From JBGSYJ01 sp041748075 (GTDB lineage: Bacteria > Acidobacteriota > Thermoanaerobaculia > Gp7-AA8), in NCBI GenBank assembly GCA_041748075.1, contig JBGTDX010000114.1, forward strand, positions 1 to 22,052: a DNA stretch of 22,052 bases, given 5' to 3'. Under the pieces are notes generated by a model. It was given only the letters and a program-made list of their open reading frames with translations. It was not told the origin of the DNA and made no database searches. Within the stretch, counting starts at the first letter, position 1. Every line of letters begins with the position of its first letter. Position numbers and translations under genes: made by a program. Shown piece by piece: positions 8,301 through 16,050 of the stretch.

Positions 8301-10401
8301 GCGCGTGATAAGAAACCGTCGTCGTGAAGTTCAGCCGGTCGACAACCGACGTGCGGCGGCCCGCGGAGTCGTAACCGATCTGCACCCGGCGTCCGGCGTG
8401 ATCGTCGAACGCCGTGAGCTCGCCACCGGGGAGAGCATTGTGCGTGTGTACGACCACACCGCCCGCGGGATCGCTGACTGAGGTCGATGCAGCGGTATAG
8501 GCGAGCGTGTGCGTGTTCGCGCCGCCAGCCGTCTGCGTCACGACTCGTCCCTCGGCATCGAACGTCTGCGCGTACGGGACGTTTCCCCGCGGCCTTCTGG
8601 TCGAAAGAAGCTGCCCGTTTCCGGCATACGCATAGGTGGTCACGTTTCCGAGCGCGTCGATCGCCGTGACGAGGCTGTCGCCGGAATAGGTGAAACGGAC
8701 CGTGCGCGGGCCGTCGGACACCGCTGTGAGATGACCGGCGGAGTCATGGACGAAAGTGAGCGTCCGGCCGAGACCGTCGCTGACCTGGCTCAGCCTTCCT
8801 CCGGTATAGGTCAACGAGAGTGCATTGCCCCGCGTGTCATCGATGCGAAGCAGACGGCCTCCCGTGTCGAATGTGAATGTACGCTCTTCGATCGGGTCAC
8901 CGAATGTGTAGCCCGATGCCGTCTGCACGAGCTGGACGGAAACGTCGAGGGGTCCCTCGAGCGTCCAGTTGGTTCCGGAGCGGACGAAGCGGTGTACGCG
9001 CCCGCGCGAATCGACGACACCGATTCGCGTGCCGTCATCGGCGAGCGAGCGAATCGTCCAGTCGTAGTTGTGCAGCCAGTTGGTGCCGAGCGCGCCGAAG
9101 ATCGCGTTGTCGGAGGCGATGCGGGAGGCGTAGTAGCGGCGGAAGGCGACGAGCATCGGTCCGCCGGCACGGACCAGGTCGGGATCGAGCGCCTCGTACA
9201 GCTCACCGGTCGTTGTGTTGATGGGGTCGTTCGTTTCGCCCGCGCTGTACTGGTTGCCGGTCGTGGTCTGCAGGATGTCGGAGGTCCTCGACTCGAAGTC
9301 AACGAAAAGGAGATTGTCGTTGAACGGTGCTTCAGTCCCTTCACGCGTTGTCAAACCAAACCTGATAAATGGGATGACCGTCAACTGCGCGATGAAATTC
9401 GGCCGCTGGCCCGCCCCGAACGAAGGTATGGAGATGAAGTTGAGCACGGGATCGGCGTCGTGCGTGAGCCCCTTGGCCGCGCCGGTGAGGTTCACCCGTC
9501 CGAGCTCGTTCGTGCCGAAGCAGGTGAAGTAGAGATTTCCGTCGGCCGCCGCCACTATGTGCTGCGCCACGACGTTGTTCCGCGGGAATGGAAACGAGGT
9601 CATCACTCCTGCCGGTGTCACCCGTGTGACGTTGTTTCCAGGCGGCCCGCCGAACTCCATCGTCACCCAGAGATTGCCATCCGACCCCAGAGCGATGTCG
9701 TGGGGACGGGGAATGTTTGTGCCGGTGAACTGGATCGCGAACTCCGTGATCGCGCCGCCCGTAGTGATGCGCCCTATCCTGCTGCCGCGAAGCTCTGTGA
9801 ACCAGAGCGCTCCGTCCGGACCGGCGATGATGTGGGTCGGCGCGCTGGTGGGATTGGGAAGATCGAACTCGGTGATCGCGCCCGTTGGCGTGATCCGCCC
9901 GATCCGGTTGGCGTTGTTCTCCGTGAACCAGAGGTTTCCGTCGGGGCCGGCGGTGATGTCGGAGTGCCCAAAACCACCCGACGATGCGAACGCCGCGGCG
10001 TTGGACAGGGGAAACACTGTGTGCGCGCCTGCAGGAGTGATCCGCACGATCGCGCTCTCCAGCGGCGCCGTGTCCGCGACTCTTCCGCGAAATACCGGAA
10101 CCCAGACGTTGCCGTCCGGTCCGATCGTCATGGTCAGAAAGCTCACCGCCTCCGTCCCGGCGGTGCAGTTCGGGCAGGGGTAGGGGAACTTGTTCACCGT
10201 GCCGTCCGGGTCGAGCCGGCCGATGTACCGATCGGTGATCACCCGGTGGTCGCTGAACCACACCTCGCCGTTTCCGGACGAAGCGAGAAAGCGGGTATGG
10301 ATCGGCTCCGACGTCTGCGGCTCGGTGAATGTGATGTTGGCGATCTGCGCCGATGCTGAAGCGGCCAGAAGGATCCCGAGCACGAAGCCTCGACGGAACA
10401 T
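5365..10401 (-). CDS. Giant exported RHS-repeat protein with N-terminal Vgb-like propeller and TonB-receptor-plug-like C-terminus
   Basis: This 1678-aa protein begins with a signal peptide (MFRRGFVLGILLAASASAQ). Residues ~25-340 hold about six Vgb/NHL-like blades (GPDGNLWFTENNANRIGRIT and relatives), as in streptogramin-lyase-like propellers. Residues ~390-490 resemble the DUF6531-type entry domain of RHS proteins (INTTTGELYEALDPDL, FRRYYASR). YD/RHS repeats run to ~1400, then the core end YAYDPFGLILGQQ and FYDPRTQSRLS. The canonical SPDPxG autocleavage motif is absent (SNAPAF there). Residues ~1490-1590 instead resemble the plug of Oar-like TonB-dependent receptors (SNEAIEEFRVLTEAF, TAVTRSGRN, GGAGGPIRKEGLFIFNERL). 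A Cys-rich 9-residue tandem repeat and a short tail follow. The start has GGAGG 4 nt upstream. It is followed by the mini-RHS gene. It is probably a surface or secreted scaffold; a toxin role is not supported by any recognised toxin domain. Confidence 0.9.
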   Translation of the reverse strand: MFRRGFVLGILLAASASAQIANITFTEPQTSEPIHTRFLASSGNGEVWFSDHRVITDRYIGRLDPDGTVNKFPYPCPNCTAGTEAVSFLTMTIGPDGNVWVPVFRGRVADTAPLESAIVRITPAGAHTVFPLSNAAAFASSGGFGHSDITAGPDGNLWFTENNANRIGRITPTGAITEFDLPNPTSAPTHIIAGPDGALWFTELRGSRIGRITTGGAITEFAIQFTGTNIPRPHDIALGSDGNLWVTMEFGGPPGNNVTRVTPAGVMTSFPFPRNNVVAQHIVAAADGNLYFTCFGTNELGRVNLTGAAKGLTHDADPVLNFISIPSFGAGQRPNFIAQLTVIPFIRFGLTTREGTEAPFNDNLLFVDFESRTSDILQTTTGNQYSAGETNDPINTTTGELYEALDPDLVRAGGPMLVAFRRYYASRIASDNAIFGALGTNWLHNYDWTIRSLADDGTRIGVVDSRGRVHRFVRSGTNWTLEGPLDVSVQLVQTASGYTFGDPIEERTFTFDTGGRLLRIDDTRGNALSLTYTGGRLSQVSDGLGRTLTFVHDSAGHLTAVSDGPRTVRFTYSGDSLVTAIDALGNVTTYAYAGNGQLLSTRRPRGNVPYAQTFDAEGRVVTQTAGGANTHTLAYTAASTSVSDPAGGVVVHTHNALPGGELTAFDDHAGRRVQIGYDSAGRRTSVVDRLNFTTTVSYHAPSGKPAAVTLADGTSYSFTYSSRVFNDIVLYPLALITFPDGSTESYSYDASGNVIEAADRAGKRWRFSWNERGQLLTATNPTGGVITSTYNPDRSLATSRSSDTGVTAYAYDSAGRLSRITRPDAAFTEITYDASDRVMAVRDEQGNSAGFQYDANDNLTRLTDFGGATTVFEHDALDRVIRRTLPLGGVTSLAYGNRELLSSITDANNNRLSLTHDSRRRLETVTDAAGKVSRLAFDDEAAPVAFTNPLNQTFNRTVDPLGQTRALRDPLGRTLSLERDELQRVSRIIEPSGVSTVIARDSRGLPTTITRSGVGSATASYNDLGLLTLVTDRRGNPWRQTFSSMGRLATETDPLGRVRQHGYDQLGRHNQTTFADSGTIAITYDSIDNPIRLNFSGGPDLQYRYDANGRLIDADRLILTRDAEGRVTVENTDGFQLRATYDPAGRIVQLVYSQSGTVNYTYDARDNLIRVADTFTNTQTTFTYDDANRVVGINRPNGVNTTYTYNAAGQPTRIQHGNLIDLQYNYDGAGRILEEISTGTLDPATLAKGVFEGAPDNPHEDFANYTWDAANQVNSPGFNYDQRGRQTLAPGVSYQWDGADRLVRANNTIFIWNGLGDLRTRDTGRAGGRTGFIHSYLFPGGGKPLVTGDTTGRLDFYVFNPVNGNFLYGAASPDQTAFSAFYPLYNAEGDTIALTTGSGEVTARYAYDPFGLILGQQGNHANILLWKGQLGLRYDINLGAYNAGSTFYDPRTQSRLSNAPAFTEYLPANYALYADQLFSSSATNPYSNGSAYYSYFDDGNESAAFSNEAIEEFRVLTEAFNSEGGRARERVLTAVTRSGRNQSPSRFDRTVVGRPIITARPFLFELNPDRGGGAGGPIRKEGLFIFNERLPRSTPESAFVITDLALDFTGLDCSDSSQCDDCSDSSQCEDCSDSSLLGGDHLRAADKFLERVLDLRDSPECKSLTHLPVRPYCDCDLP
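5496..5570 (-). repeat. 27-bp in-frame tandem repeat (2.8 copies) encoding Cys-Asp-Ser repeats
   Basis: Units are 5496-5522, 5523-5549 and partial 5550-5570. The first two differ at one base. They lie near the 3' end of the giant RHS gene and encode a 9-residue repeat of the form DCSDSSQC(D/E). The unit length, a multiple of three, keeps the frame. The strong conservation at DNA level suggests recent minisatellite expansion or homogenisation. Confidence 0.85.
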
Positions 10402-10766
10402 ACCACCTCCATTGGGGGAAACGCGGGTTCGCGGACGTCAGGACGATTGACAGAAAAGATGAGTCGCAGCATGGGAACCGTCAATGGATGAAAATGGAGC
10501 CTCGACCGAAGAACCGGCAAGGCGCGCGCGACGCCGGGAGCGTTCATTGGGGGAGGAGCTTCATTCAGAGAGGAGCGTTCATTGGGGTCGTAGCTTCATT
10601 CAGAGCGTTTTCGAGCGTCACACGCTCCTCAATATTGGGTCCGGACACGGAACGGCTTCGATGCTGCACGCTGGGCCAGAGGGATGTCGACATGGCGCCA
10701 CTTCACGTCGATCTTCTGCTCGATCGATTGTTTGTTGGATGACCCGACTTCTTCATCCTTCATCCT
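10402..10766. other. 365-bp intergenic region upstream of the giant RHS gene
   Basis: The region lies between the RHS start (ribosome site GGAGG at 10406-10410 on the minus strand) and the end of the kinase gene, both on the minus strand. It contains a 35-bp tandem duplication (10538-10607) and a heptamer repeat at the kinase end. A minus-strand TTGACG at 10480-10485 could be a -35 box for the RHS gene, but no good -10 sits at the right distance. The open frames in this stretch run through the repeats and have no family resemblance, so I call no gene here. Confidence 0.5.
10538..10607. repeat. 35-bp tandem duplication
   Basis: Units 10538-10572 and 10573-10607 share GAGCGTTCATTGGGG and AGCTTCATTCAGAG and differ at about five positions. 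Each unit appears to consist of two ~17-nt related halves (CGTTCATT and GCTTCATT). It is non-coding and lies in the upstream region of the RHS gene. Confidence 0.75.
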
Positions 10767-10771
10767 TCATC
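10752..10771. repeat. Heptamer tandem repeat at the kinase 3' end
   Basis: TTCATCC is repeated almost three times (GGATGAA on the minus strand). The stop codon of the kinase gene lies inside the last unit, so copy-number change would move the downstream sequence but not the stop. Confidence 0.6.
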
Positions 10772-13751
10772 GCGTACTCCCCACGGGCCCGAGATAGCGG
10801 TCGAGCCATTCGAGCGACTCCCTGATCATCTCCGTGCGCGGCACGGAGTGTCCTCCGGGAAAAATCAGGCGCTTCTTGTGCGCGGGCGGTGTGCCGAGCA
10901 GGTCGAACAGCGGCTTCTGCGAAGTCTCGGCCGGGAAGAAGAAGTCGAGCTCGCCATTGAGGATCAGCGTCGGCTGGCGGACCCGTCCCACATAGTTGAC
11001 CTGATCGACCTCGGGCAGCGGTCGCTGGAAACTCATGCCTGCTACATAGAGGATGTTCGTTTTGATCCGCGGCTCGACCGCAGGCAGGATTGCCCCCATC
11101 CTTCCGCCCCAGCTCAAACCGTAATATGCAATGCGTGAAGGGTCGATATCTTCCCGTGTCTCGAGGTAATCGATCGTCCGGCTCAGATCTTTGGCCCACA
11201 TGATCACATGGTCCCTGTAGAGCGTCGTTTCACGAGCAGTGTCGCCGCGGAACTCGGTGCCGCGCTCATAGGTTCCCTTGTAGATGGGCCAGATGACCGC
11301 TCTGCCACTCCTCACGACGAAATCGACGCGGCCCGGCTCGAGAGTCTCGCTCGATCCGGCGCCAATCGAGCCTGATCCCGGAAACAGCACGATGGTCTGG
11401 TAGGGAGGTTTCCCGGAGGACGGAAGGAACAGATAGGCCATCATCCGCTCGCCGCCGTAGGCAGCATCGAAGGTGATCTTCTGCCTGGTTCCGTGCGCTG
11501 CCGGCTTGTCCTCTTCGATCTTCGCGTTCAGAGGCGTGTCGTCGTACGCGAAGAGGCGGAGGTACTGCGCGAAAACTTCGTCGCTCACCGGTGCCTGTGC
11601 GTAAAAGTCTGGAACGTTCCGCTCGATTGCCTGCTCGAGCTTCGCGAGGTTCGGCTCTTCTCCCCTGATGCGGATGCAACGGAAGCCGTTCGTCGCCGAG
11701 CGGTCCATCGCGGGCTGCGCATACGCATCGGGGAATGCGTAGTCGGGATCGTTCCACCCGCCGCCGAGAATCATGCGGGCGCGGCCCTCGTCCGTGGCGT
11801 TCCAGACCCATTCGCGTGCGTTGCCTGCCAGGTCCGCGACTCCGAAGCGGTTCATGCTCTTCGTGCTGCCGACTGGAACGAGCGCCTTTCCCGAGAGATT
11901 CGACACCGGGACGATCCGTGAGCTCGCCACCGTAAACGCCACGCGGTTCCAGTGATAGACCGTGGGAAGCCGTTTTCCGGCCCACTCGCAATACGCGGCC
12001 GCCTCGTACCAGCTGACCCCCGCAACCGGATACTCGTCCTGCCCTTCGGCGTACGCGCCGACCTCCCAGGTCGCGGGACCGGTACGGCCTGTGCGGTCGG
12101 TGAAGAGCGCCGTTGCCTCGTCAAAGTTCAAAGTACGGGCGTCACCTACAAACGTCTGGCTCCAGTACTTCTGCTCTCTGTACCCTCCGGCGTCGATGAA
12201 TCGTTTGAAGTCGCGGTTCGTCACCTCGTGACGGTCCATCTCAAATGCGGCCATCGGTTCGGCTTTCAGATGTTCGAGCCCGGGCATAAAGAGGTCGAAC
12301 TCACCGGCAGGAACTGCCGACATCTCTGCGGGAATCTCGTCCGGCGCAAGCAGGCGATAGCTCCAGGCCTCGCCTCCGATCGGAAAATTCCAGATCACGT
12401 CGTCAACCGGCCGCTTTCCCGCCAGCTCGAAACGAACGCGCGTAAATCCTCGGGGGTAGGGAAAATTCTCGAGGGGAGTCTTGCCGATGAAGAGAGGCTC
12501 GGCGTTGGGCTCATCGTAATAGCGGACGAAGACCGAAGCGCCAGGGGGATCGGTCGTCATCGTCAGCTCGCGCGTGAACTTGCCGCGGAGCTGCTCGACG
12601 AGCGGCTCGCCCGGGGAAACATCGTCGATCTTCCGGGCCAGCACCCAGGCCTCCCAGCTGTCGCGCCCCTCCTCGAGCGCCTGAATGCGTTCGACGGTCG
12701 CCTGCAGTTGCGGAAGGGCCTCATCGCGAACCCACCGCTGCTCTTCGTTGCGGTGATACATCCATGTACCGGCAATGGCGAGCACGATCAGAGCGGCTCC
12801 GCCGATAAAAAGGCGCCGCTTACGAACGACTGGAAGATCGGGCACCTTTCGTCCCGAGCCGGAGCTGATCTCGAGCCGTAGAGCTGCGAGCTCGTCTCGC
12901 ACTTCCGAAGCATCCGCGTAGCGCGCGCTCGGCTGCTTTTCAAGACAGCGGGCGACGATACGGTCGAGCGGTGGCGGCACAGCCGGCGCCAGCGTGGTGA
13001 CCTGCGGCGGATTGTCGCGCAGGATCGCGCTGAGAATGGAGATCGTGTTCGCACCCGTGAACGGGCGCCGGCCGGTCGTCATCTCGTAAAGCACGATTCC
13101 GAACGAGAAGATGTCCGACCGGGTGTCGACGGGATGCCCCTGCGCCTGTTCAGGCGACATGTACCCAACCGTACCGATCAGCGTTCCTTTGCGCGTCATC
13201 GACACTTCCCGCAGCGGAGAGGCTTCATCGAGCTTTGCCGTTTCGTCATCGGGAGTCACCACGGGGCCCCCCAGCTTCGCAAGACCGAAGTCGAGGATCT
13301 TCGGACGTCCGTCTCCATCGATCATGATGTTGTCGGGCTTGAGATCGCGGTGGATCACGTGGTTGCGATGCGCGGCGGCAAGCCCGTCCGCGATTGACGT
13401 CGCGAGATCGACAACGCGCGAGGGCTCGATCCCCTTCGCGATGTCTTCGCTCAGCGTCCGCCCGCGCACGAGCTCCATCGCGAGGAAGCGCACGCCACCA
13501 TCCTGGTGAAGGCCGTAGATGGCCGCGACATTCGGATGGTTGAGCGATGCAAGGAGCTTTGCTTCGCGCTCGAACCTCGCGAGACGCTCCGGATCGCTCG
13601 AAAACTCAGTGGGGAGAATCTTGATCGCAACCTCGCGATCGAGCGTGGTGTCGGTCGCACGCCAGACCTCCCCCATTCCGCCCGCGCCGAGGCGATTGAT
13701 CAAACGGTAGTGGAGCAGAGCGGTGCGCGGCTCGATTCCCCGGTTCGTCAT
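10767..13751 (-). CDS. Membrane Ser/Thr protein kinase with PEGA, SUMF1/FGE-like and alpha/beta-hydrolase domains
   Basis: This is a 994-aa receptor-like kinase. Residues 15-290 are a complete Hanks-type kinase: GAGGMGEV loop, K44 in VAIK, HRDLKPDN with D136, DFG with D154, and SPEQ. A transmembrane helix lies at ~314-331, so the rest should be outside the cytoplasm. PEGA-like sequence (TTDPPGASVFVRYY) follows at ~396-456, then a SUMF1/formylglycine-generating-enzyme-like domain at ~476-696 (EVTNRDFKRFI, SWYEAAAYCEWAGKRLPT, NAREWVW, TNGFRCIRI). Last is an alpha/beta-hydrolase domain at ~750-990 with nucleophile S880 in GLSWGG, D936 in NGELDFFFP and H968 in PGGHSVPR, a complete triad. It may link extracytoplasmic ligand binding or hydrolysis to phosphorylation; substrates are unknown. 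No clear ribosome site precedes the ATG, but the kinase domain begins right after it. The HTH-TM-TPR gene lies 141 bp upstream on the same strand. Confidence 0.93.
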   Translation of the reverse strand: MTNRGIEPRTALLHYRLINRLGAGGMGEVWRATDTTLDREVAIKILPTEFSSDPERLARFEREAKLLASLNHPNVAAIYGLHQDGGVRFLAMELVRGRTLSEDIAKGIEPSRVVDLATSIADGLAAAHRNHVIHRDLKPDNIMIDGDGRPKILDFGLAKLGGPVVTPDDETAKLDEASPLREVSMTRKGTLIGTVGYMSPEQAQGHPVDTRSDIFSFGIVLYEMTTGRRPFTGANTISILSAILRDNPPQVTTLAPAVPPPLDRIVARCLEKQPSARYADASEVRDELAALRLEISSGSGRKVPDLPVVRKRRLFIGGAALIVLAIAGTWMYHRNEEQRWVRDEALPQLQATVERIQALEEGRDSWEAWVLARKIDDVSPGEPLVEQLRGKFTRELTMTTDPPGASVFVRYYDEPNAEPLFIGKTPLENFPYPRGFTRVRFELAGKRPVDDVIWNFPIGGEAWSYRLLAPDEIPAEMSAVPAGEFDLFMPGLEHLKAEPMAAFEMDRHEVTNRDFKRFIDAGGYREQKYWSQTFVGDARTLNFDEATALFTDRTGRTGPATWEVGAYAEGQDEYPVAGVSWYEAAAYCEWAGKRLPTVYHWNRVAFTVASSRIVPVSNLSGKALVPVGSTKSMNRFGVADLAGNAREWVWNATDEGRARMILGGGWNDPDYAFPDAYAQPAMDRSATNGFRCIRIRGEEPNLAKLEQAIERNVPDFYAQAPVSDEVFAQYLRLFAYDDTPLNAKIEEDKPAAHGTRQKITFDAAYGGERMMAYLFLPSSGKPPYQTIVLFPGSGSIGAGSSETLEPGRVDFVVRSGRAVIWPIYKGTYERGTEFRGDTARETTLYRDHVIMWAKDLSRTIDYLETREDIDPSRIAYYGLSWGGRMGAILPAVEPRIKTNILYVAGMSFQRPLPEVDQVNYVGRVRQPTLILNGELDFFFPAETSQKPLFDLLGTPPAHKKRLIFPGGHSVPRTEMIRESLEWLDRYLGPVGSTR

Positions 13752-13892
13752 GTCTGGATACCGTATTAGAGCACGGACGGGAGCACCCGTCAGAGAGATA
13801 CGGCACGTCCCGGCTCCCCGAGAACGCGGTCTGGCGCAAGTGAGGACGACGTCGCCGTCAGAATCAGGCCGATCGGCAATGCGGTGCGACCG

Positions 13893-15926
13893 TTACTCCG
13901 CCGCCACTGGCCTGCGTATCGACGCGGCGAGTCGCTCGAGGAGCTCCCACTGCGGAACCGCCTCGGGCGGTATCCGGTGGCGGTAGCCGCGCATCCGCTC
14001 GATGGCGTCTGCGGCTTCCTCGACATTCCCTTCAGCCGACAGAGCCGAAGCCAGTCCCTCTAGCGCCGCCAGCTGAAGAGGGAGCGAACGTACGGAGGGA
14101 TCGGAGTTGCGGTGGAGAAACTCGCGATAGCGCATGATGGCCTCATCCGGATCGCCTCTCCTCTCCGACGCAGCCGCCTTCATCAGAGCGTCAGGACCGT
14201 TCGAATCCCGCCCTGGGGAATAGCCGGAGCGGGCGGCCCGGAGACGGTCGGCATTCGTCACCTGCCCGGCCATCTCGAAGTGCTCGCGGTACCGTTCCCG
14301 CGCGCCGGCGAGGTCGCCTCGCCAGTACGTCAGGCGTGCCTGATAGCGACTGCGGATCAGGCGGCTTTCGATACGCGAAGCGATCGCGATCGCTTCCGCC
14401 TCACGCCCCGCAGCGAGGCTGTAGTATCCGATCGCTTCGAGCAGAGCATCACTTCTGCGCAGATTTTTCTGCTCCTCGAGCCGCTGCAGCTCGGCGATGA
14501 GACCGGCAGCGTCGCCGTCCAGCCAGGCGTAGCGCACAGCGTGCGTTCTGAGCAGAAGCATCGGCAGGGGAAATTTCTCCTCATCCTCGACGGTCGCCAG
14601 CTCGAGGGCTCGCCGGTAATACGGAAGAGCGTCTTCGCGCCGGCCGAGCCAGTAATCCAGCGACTCGGCCGCGGCAAAGTTCGAGATCATCTCATTCGGG
14701 CGGAGCTGAGCCATGCGAATTCGCAACGGCGCCGCCTCCACCGGCCGCTCGAGATCGAACTTCAGAACGCCGCCCAGCACAGAAGTCGCCCAGAAGTGAT
14801 TCGGATCGATCCGAAGAAGTGTCTTGTAGTAGGCAACCGCTTCGTCGACTCGACGGTTCATCAGGGCGTGGCTTCCGAGGATGAAGTAGCGCTCCCGTTC
14901 CGTGGTGAGCGCCGCCAGTTCGGCGGCGCGGGCGGCGGGAGGAAGGTAGCTCTCGGGCGGTTTTCCCTGGTTGCGGCGGGCGAAGGCGAGATAGATGTGA
15001 GCCATCGCGAAGTCGGCGTCTTCGGCAATGGCCTCTTCGAGCAGCGACTCGGCGACCGCGTCGTTATGCAGGCTGATCAGCCGGTCTGCCCGGGTGAAAA
15101 ACTGGAGTGCGCGCAGCGAGGGCGTCGTGACTTTTTCGAGATCGTTCCTCCCGTCCGTCACCGCCAGCTCGCCGGTGGCCGTCCGGATCCTGCGAGCCAG
15201 ACGCCTGACCATCGCTGGAAGCTCCCTTTCGCTCGATGCTTCCTCCTTCAATGCCAGGAGCCTGTCTCCCCGCCCGACGTCGATCAGATCGGCTCCCAGT
15301 ACGTAGATCGCTCCGACCCGTTCGAGTCGGGTCGCGACGATTGCGTCGACATTGCCATCGCGCAGGGCCACTTCGCGGGCTCTCTGCCGATCGAGCGGTG
15401 CATCTGCGGGAGCCTTCATCAACCGGAGTGCATCGACCACACGCTCGACCGAGACGACAGACAGGACGTTCGATTCCGCCAACTCCCGTTCGAGCAGGTA
15501 CTCGATGCTTCCGTCGAAAGCCGGCTGGCCTGATCGATTCTCGAGCGCGGCAACCAGCAGCGACCCGCGAGGGAAGGGTGTCACGGCCACAGCCTGGGCT
15601 CCGGAGTCACGCATCAGGACGACAACGATGAGGACGATCAGCACCGAGCCGCCCGCGAGGGCGGCAACGCCGGGTCGGCTGAGAATCGAGACCGGAGGCT
15701 GAGGCGCCACGCTGGTTCTCCCCGCACGCCAGCGATCGATCTCATCGCGAAAGGCATGGACCGACCCCTGCTTGTCGTGCTGGTGGCGGTGGACCGGAAG
15801 TCCCTCTTCCTTTTCCCACGTCTGAACCGTCCGAACGCTCCGGCCCAGATAGGCGGCGATCTCCTTCCACGAATCGAGAGCCTCCTCTGCCGCGACTCGA
15901 CGTGAAGGATACACTGGGGAGGTCAT
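13893..15926 (-). CDS. Membrane-anchored HTH-TPR regulator
   Basis: This is a 677-aa protein. Residues ~17-68 form a helix-turn-helix (WKEIAAYLGRSVRTVQTWEKEEGLPVHR split over two helices) of the MerR/excisionase-like type. A transmembrane helix lies at ~86-105. Residues ~120-225 look like the TolB/FlgO-type N-terminal fold (LLVAALENRSGQPAFDGSIEYLL) often found before TPRs in CadC-like one-component regulators. TPR-like helical repeats fill ~265-665. The layout predicts DNA binding inside and sensing outside, as in CadC or ToxR, but the HTH is not the OmpR type. The ATG has GGAG 7 nt upstream and a perfect TATAAT just before that. It is divergent from the SBBP gene and may control it or the kinase that follows. 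No target site can be read from sequence. Confidence 0.88.
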   Translation of the reverse strand: MTSPVYPSRRVAAEEALDSWKEIAAYLGRSVRTVQTWEKEEGLPVHRHQHDKQGSVHAFRDEIDRWRAGRTSVAPQPPVSILSRPGVAALAGGSVLIVLIVVVLMRDSGAQAVAVTPFPRGSLLVAALENRSGQPAFDGSIEYLLERELAESNVLSVVSVERVVDALRLMKAPADAPLDRQRAREVALRDGNVDAIVATRLERVGAIYVLGADLIDVGRGDRLLALKEEASSERELPAMVRRLARRIRTATGELAVTDGRNDLEKVTTPSLRALQFFTRADRLISLHNDAVAESLLEEAIAEDADFAMAHIYLAFARRNQGKPPESYLPPAARAAELAALTTERERYFILGSHALMNRRVDEAVAYYKTLLRIDPNHFWATSVLGGVLKFDLERPVEAAPLRIRMAQLRPNEMISNFAAAESLDYWLGRREDALPYYRRALELATVEDEEKFPLPMLLLRTHAVRYAWLDGDAAGLIAELQRLEEQKNLRRSDALLEAIGYYSLAAGREAEAIAIASRIESRLIRSRYQARLTYWRGDLAGARERYREHFEMAGQVTNADRLRAARSGYSPGRDSNGPDALMKAAASERRGDPDEAIMRYREFLHRNSDPSVRSLPLQLAALEGLASALSAEGNVEEAADAIERMRGYRHRIPPEAVPQWELLERLAASIRRPVAAE

Positions 15927-15946
15927 TGATGTGCTCCGAGCCCTCG

Positions 15947-15952
15947 ATTATA
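15947..15952 (-). promoter_or_regulatory. Candidate -10 box of the HTH-TPR gene
   Basis: TATAAT (minus strand) lies 20 nt before the ATG at 15926, giving a leader of about 13 nt that includes the GGAG ribosome site. No good -35 box sits 16-18 nt upstream; the nearby TTGAGT is only 10 nt away. Activator dependence is possible. Confidence 0.45.
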
Positions 15953-16004
15953 CGCCGGATCGACTCAAACGAGGCGCAGAAGTACGAAGCCGAACCCGCT
16001 GCGT

Positions 16005-16027
16005 GGTTCTTCGCTTGCCAGGATGAA
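16005..16027 (+). repeat. Possible remnant arm of the dispersed element
   Basis: GGTTCTTCGCTTGC followed by CAGGATGAA closely resembles the right arm of the two-hairpin element at 265-289, with one base missing. No left arm is visible nearby. It lies in the 124-bp divergent intergenic region between the HTH-TPR and SBBP genes. It could be chance similarity. Confidence 0.3.
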
Positions 16028-16050
16028 TCTCCGCGCTGATCTTCCACACG

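Noticed and set aside
6142..10359. Long plus-strand open frames (6142-7428, 8509-10359) antisense to the RHS gene
   Set aside because: They are mirror images of the repetitive RHS and propeller codons on the other strand; the minus-strand protein has a signal peptide and clear domains.
11660..12325. SUMF1 domain as an active formylglycine-generating enzyme
   Set aside because: The domain sits outside the membrane in a kinase fusion and no sulfatase gene is nearby; the fold is often used for binding only.
13776..13791. Hairpin GACGGG-AGCA-CCCGTC as terminator of the HTH-TPR gene
   Set aside because: The stem is only 6 bp, lies more than 100 nt after the stop, and has no T tract.
14112..15533. 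473-codon plus-strand open frame antisense to the HTH-TPR gene
   Set aside because: It is a shadow of a well-supported minus-strand protein; it has low complexity and no motif.
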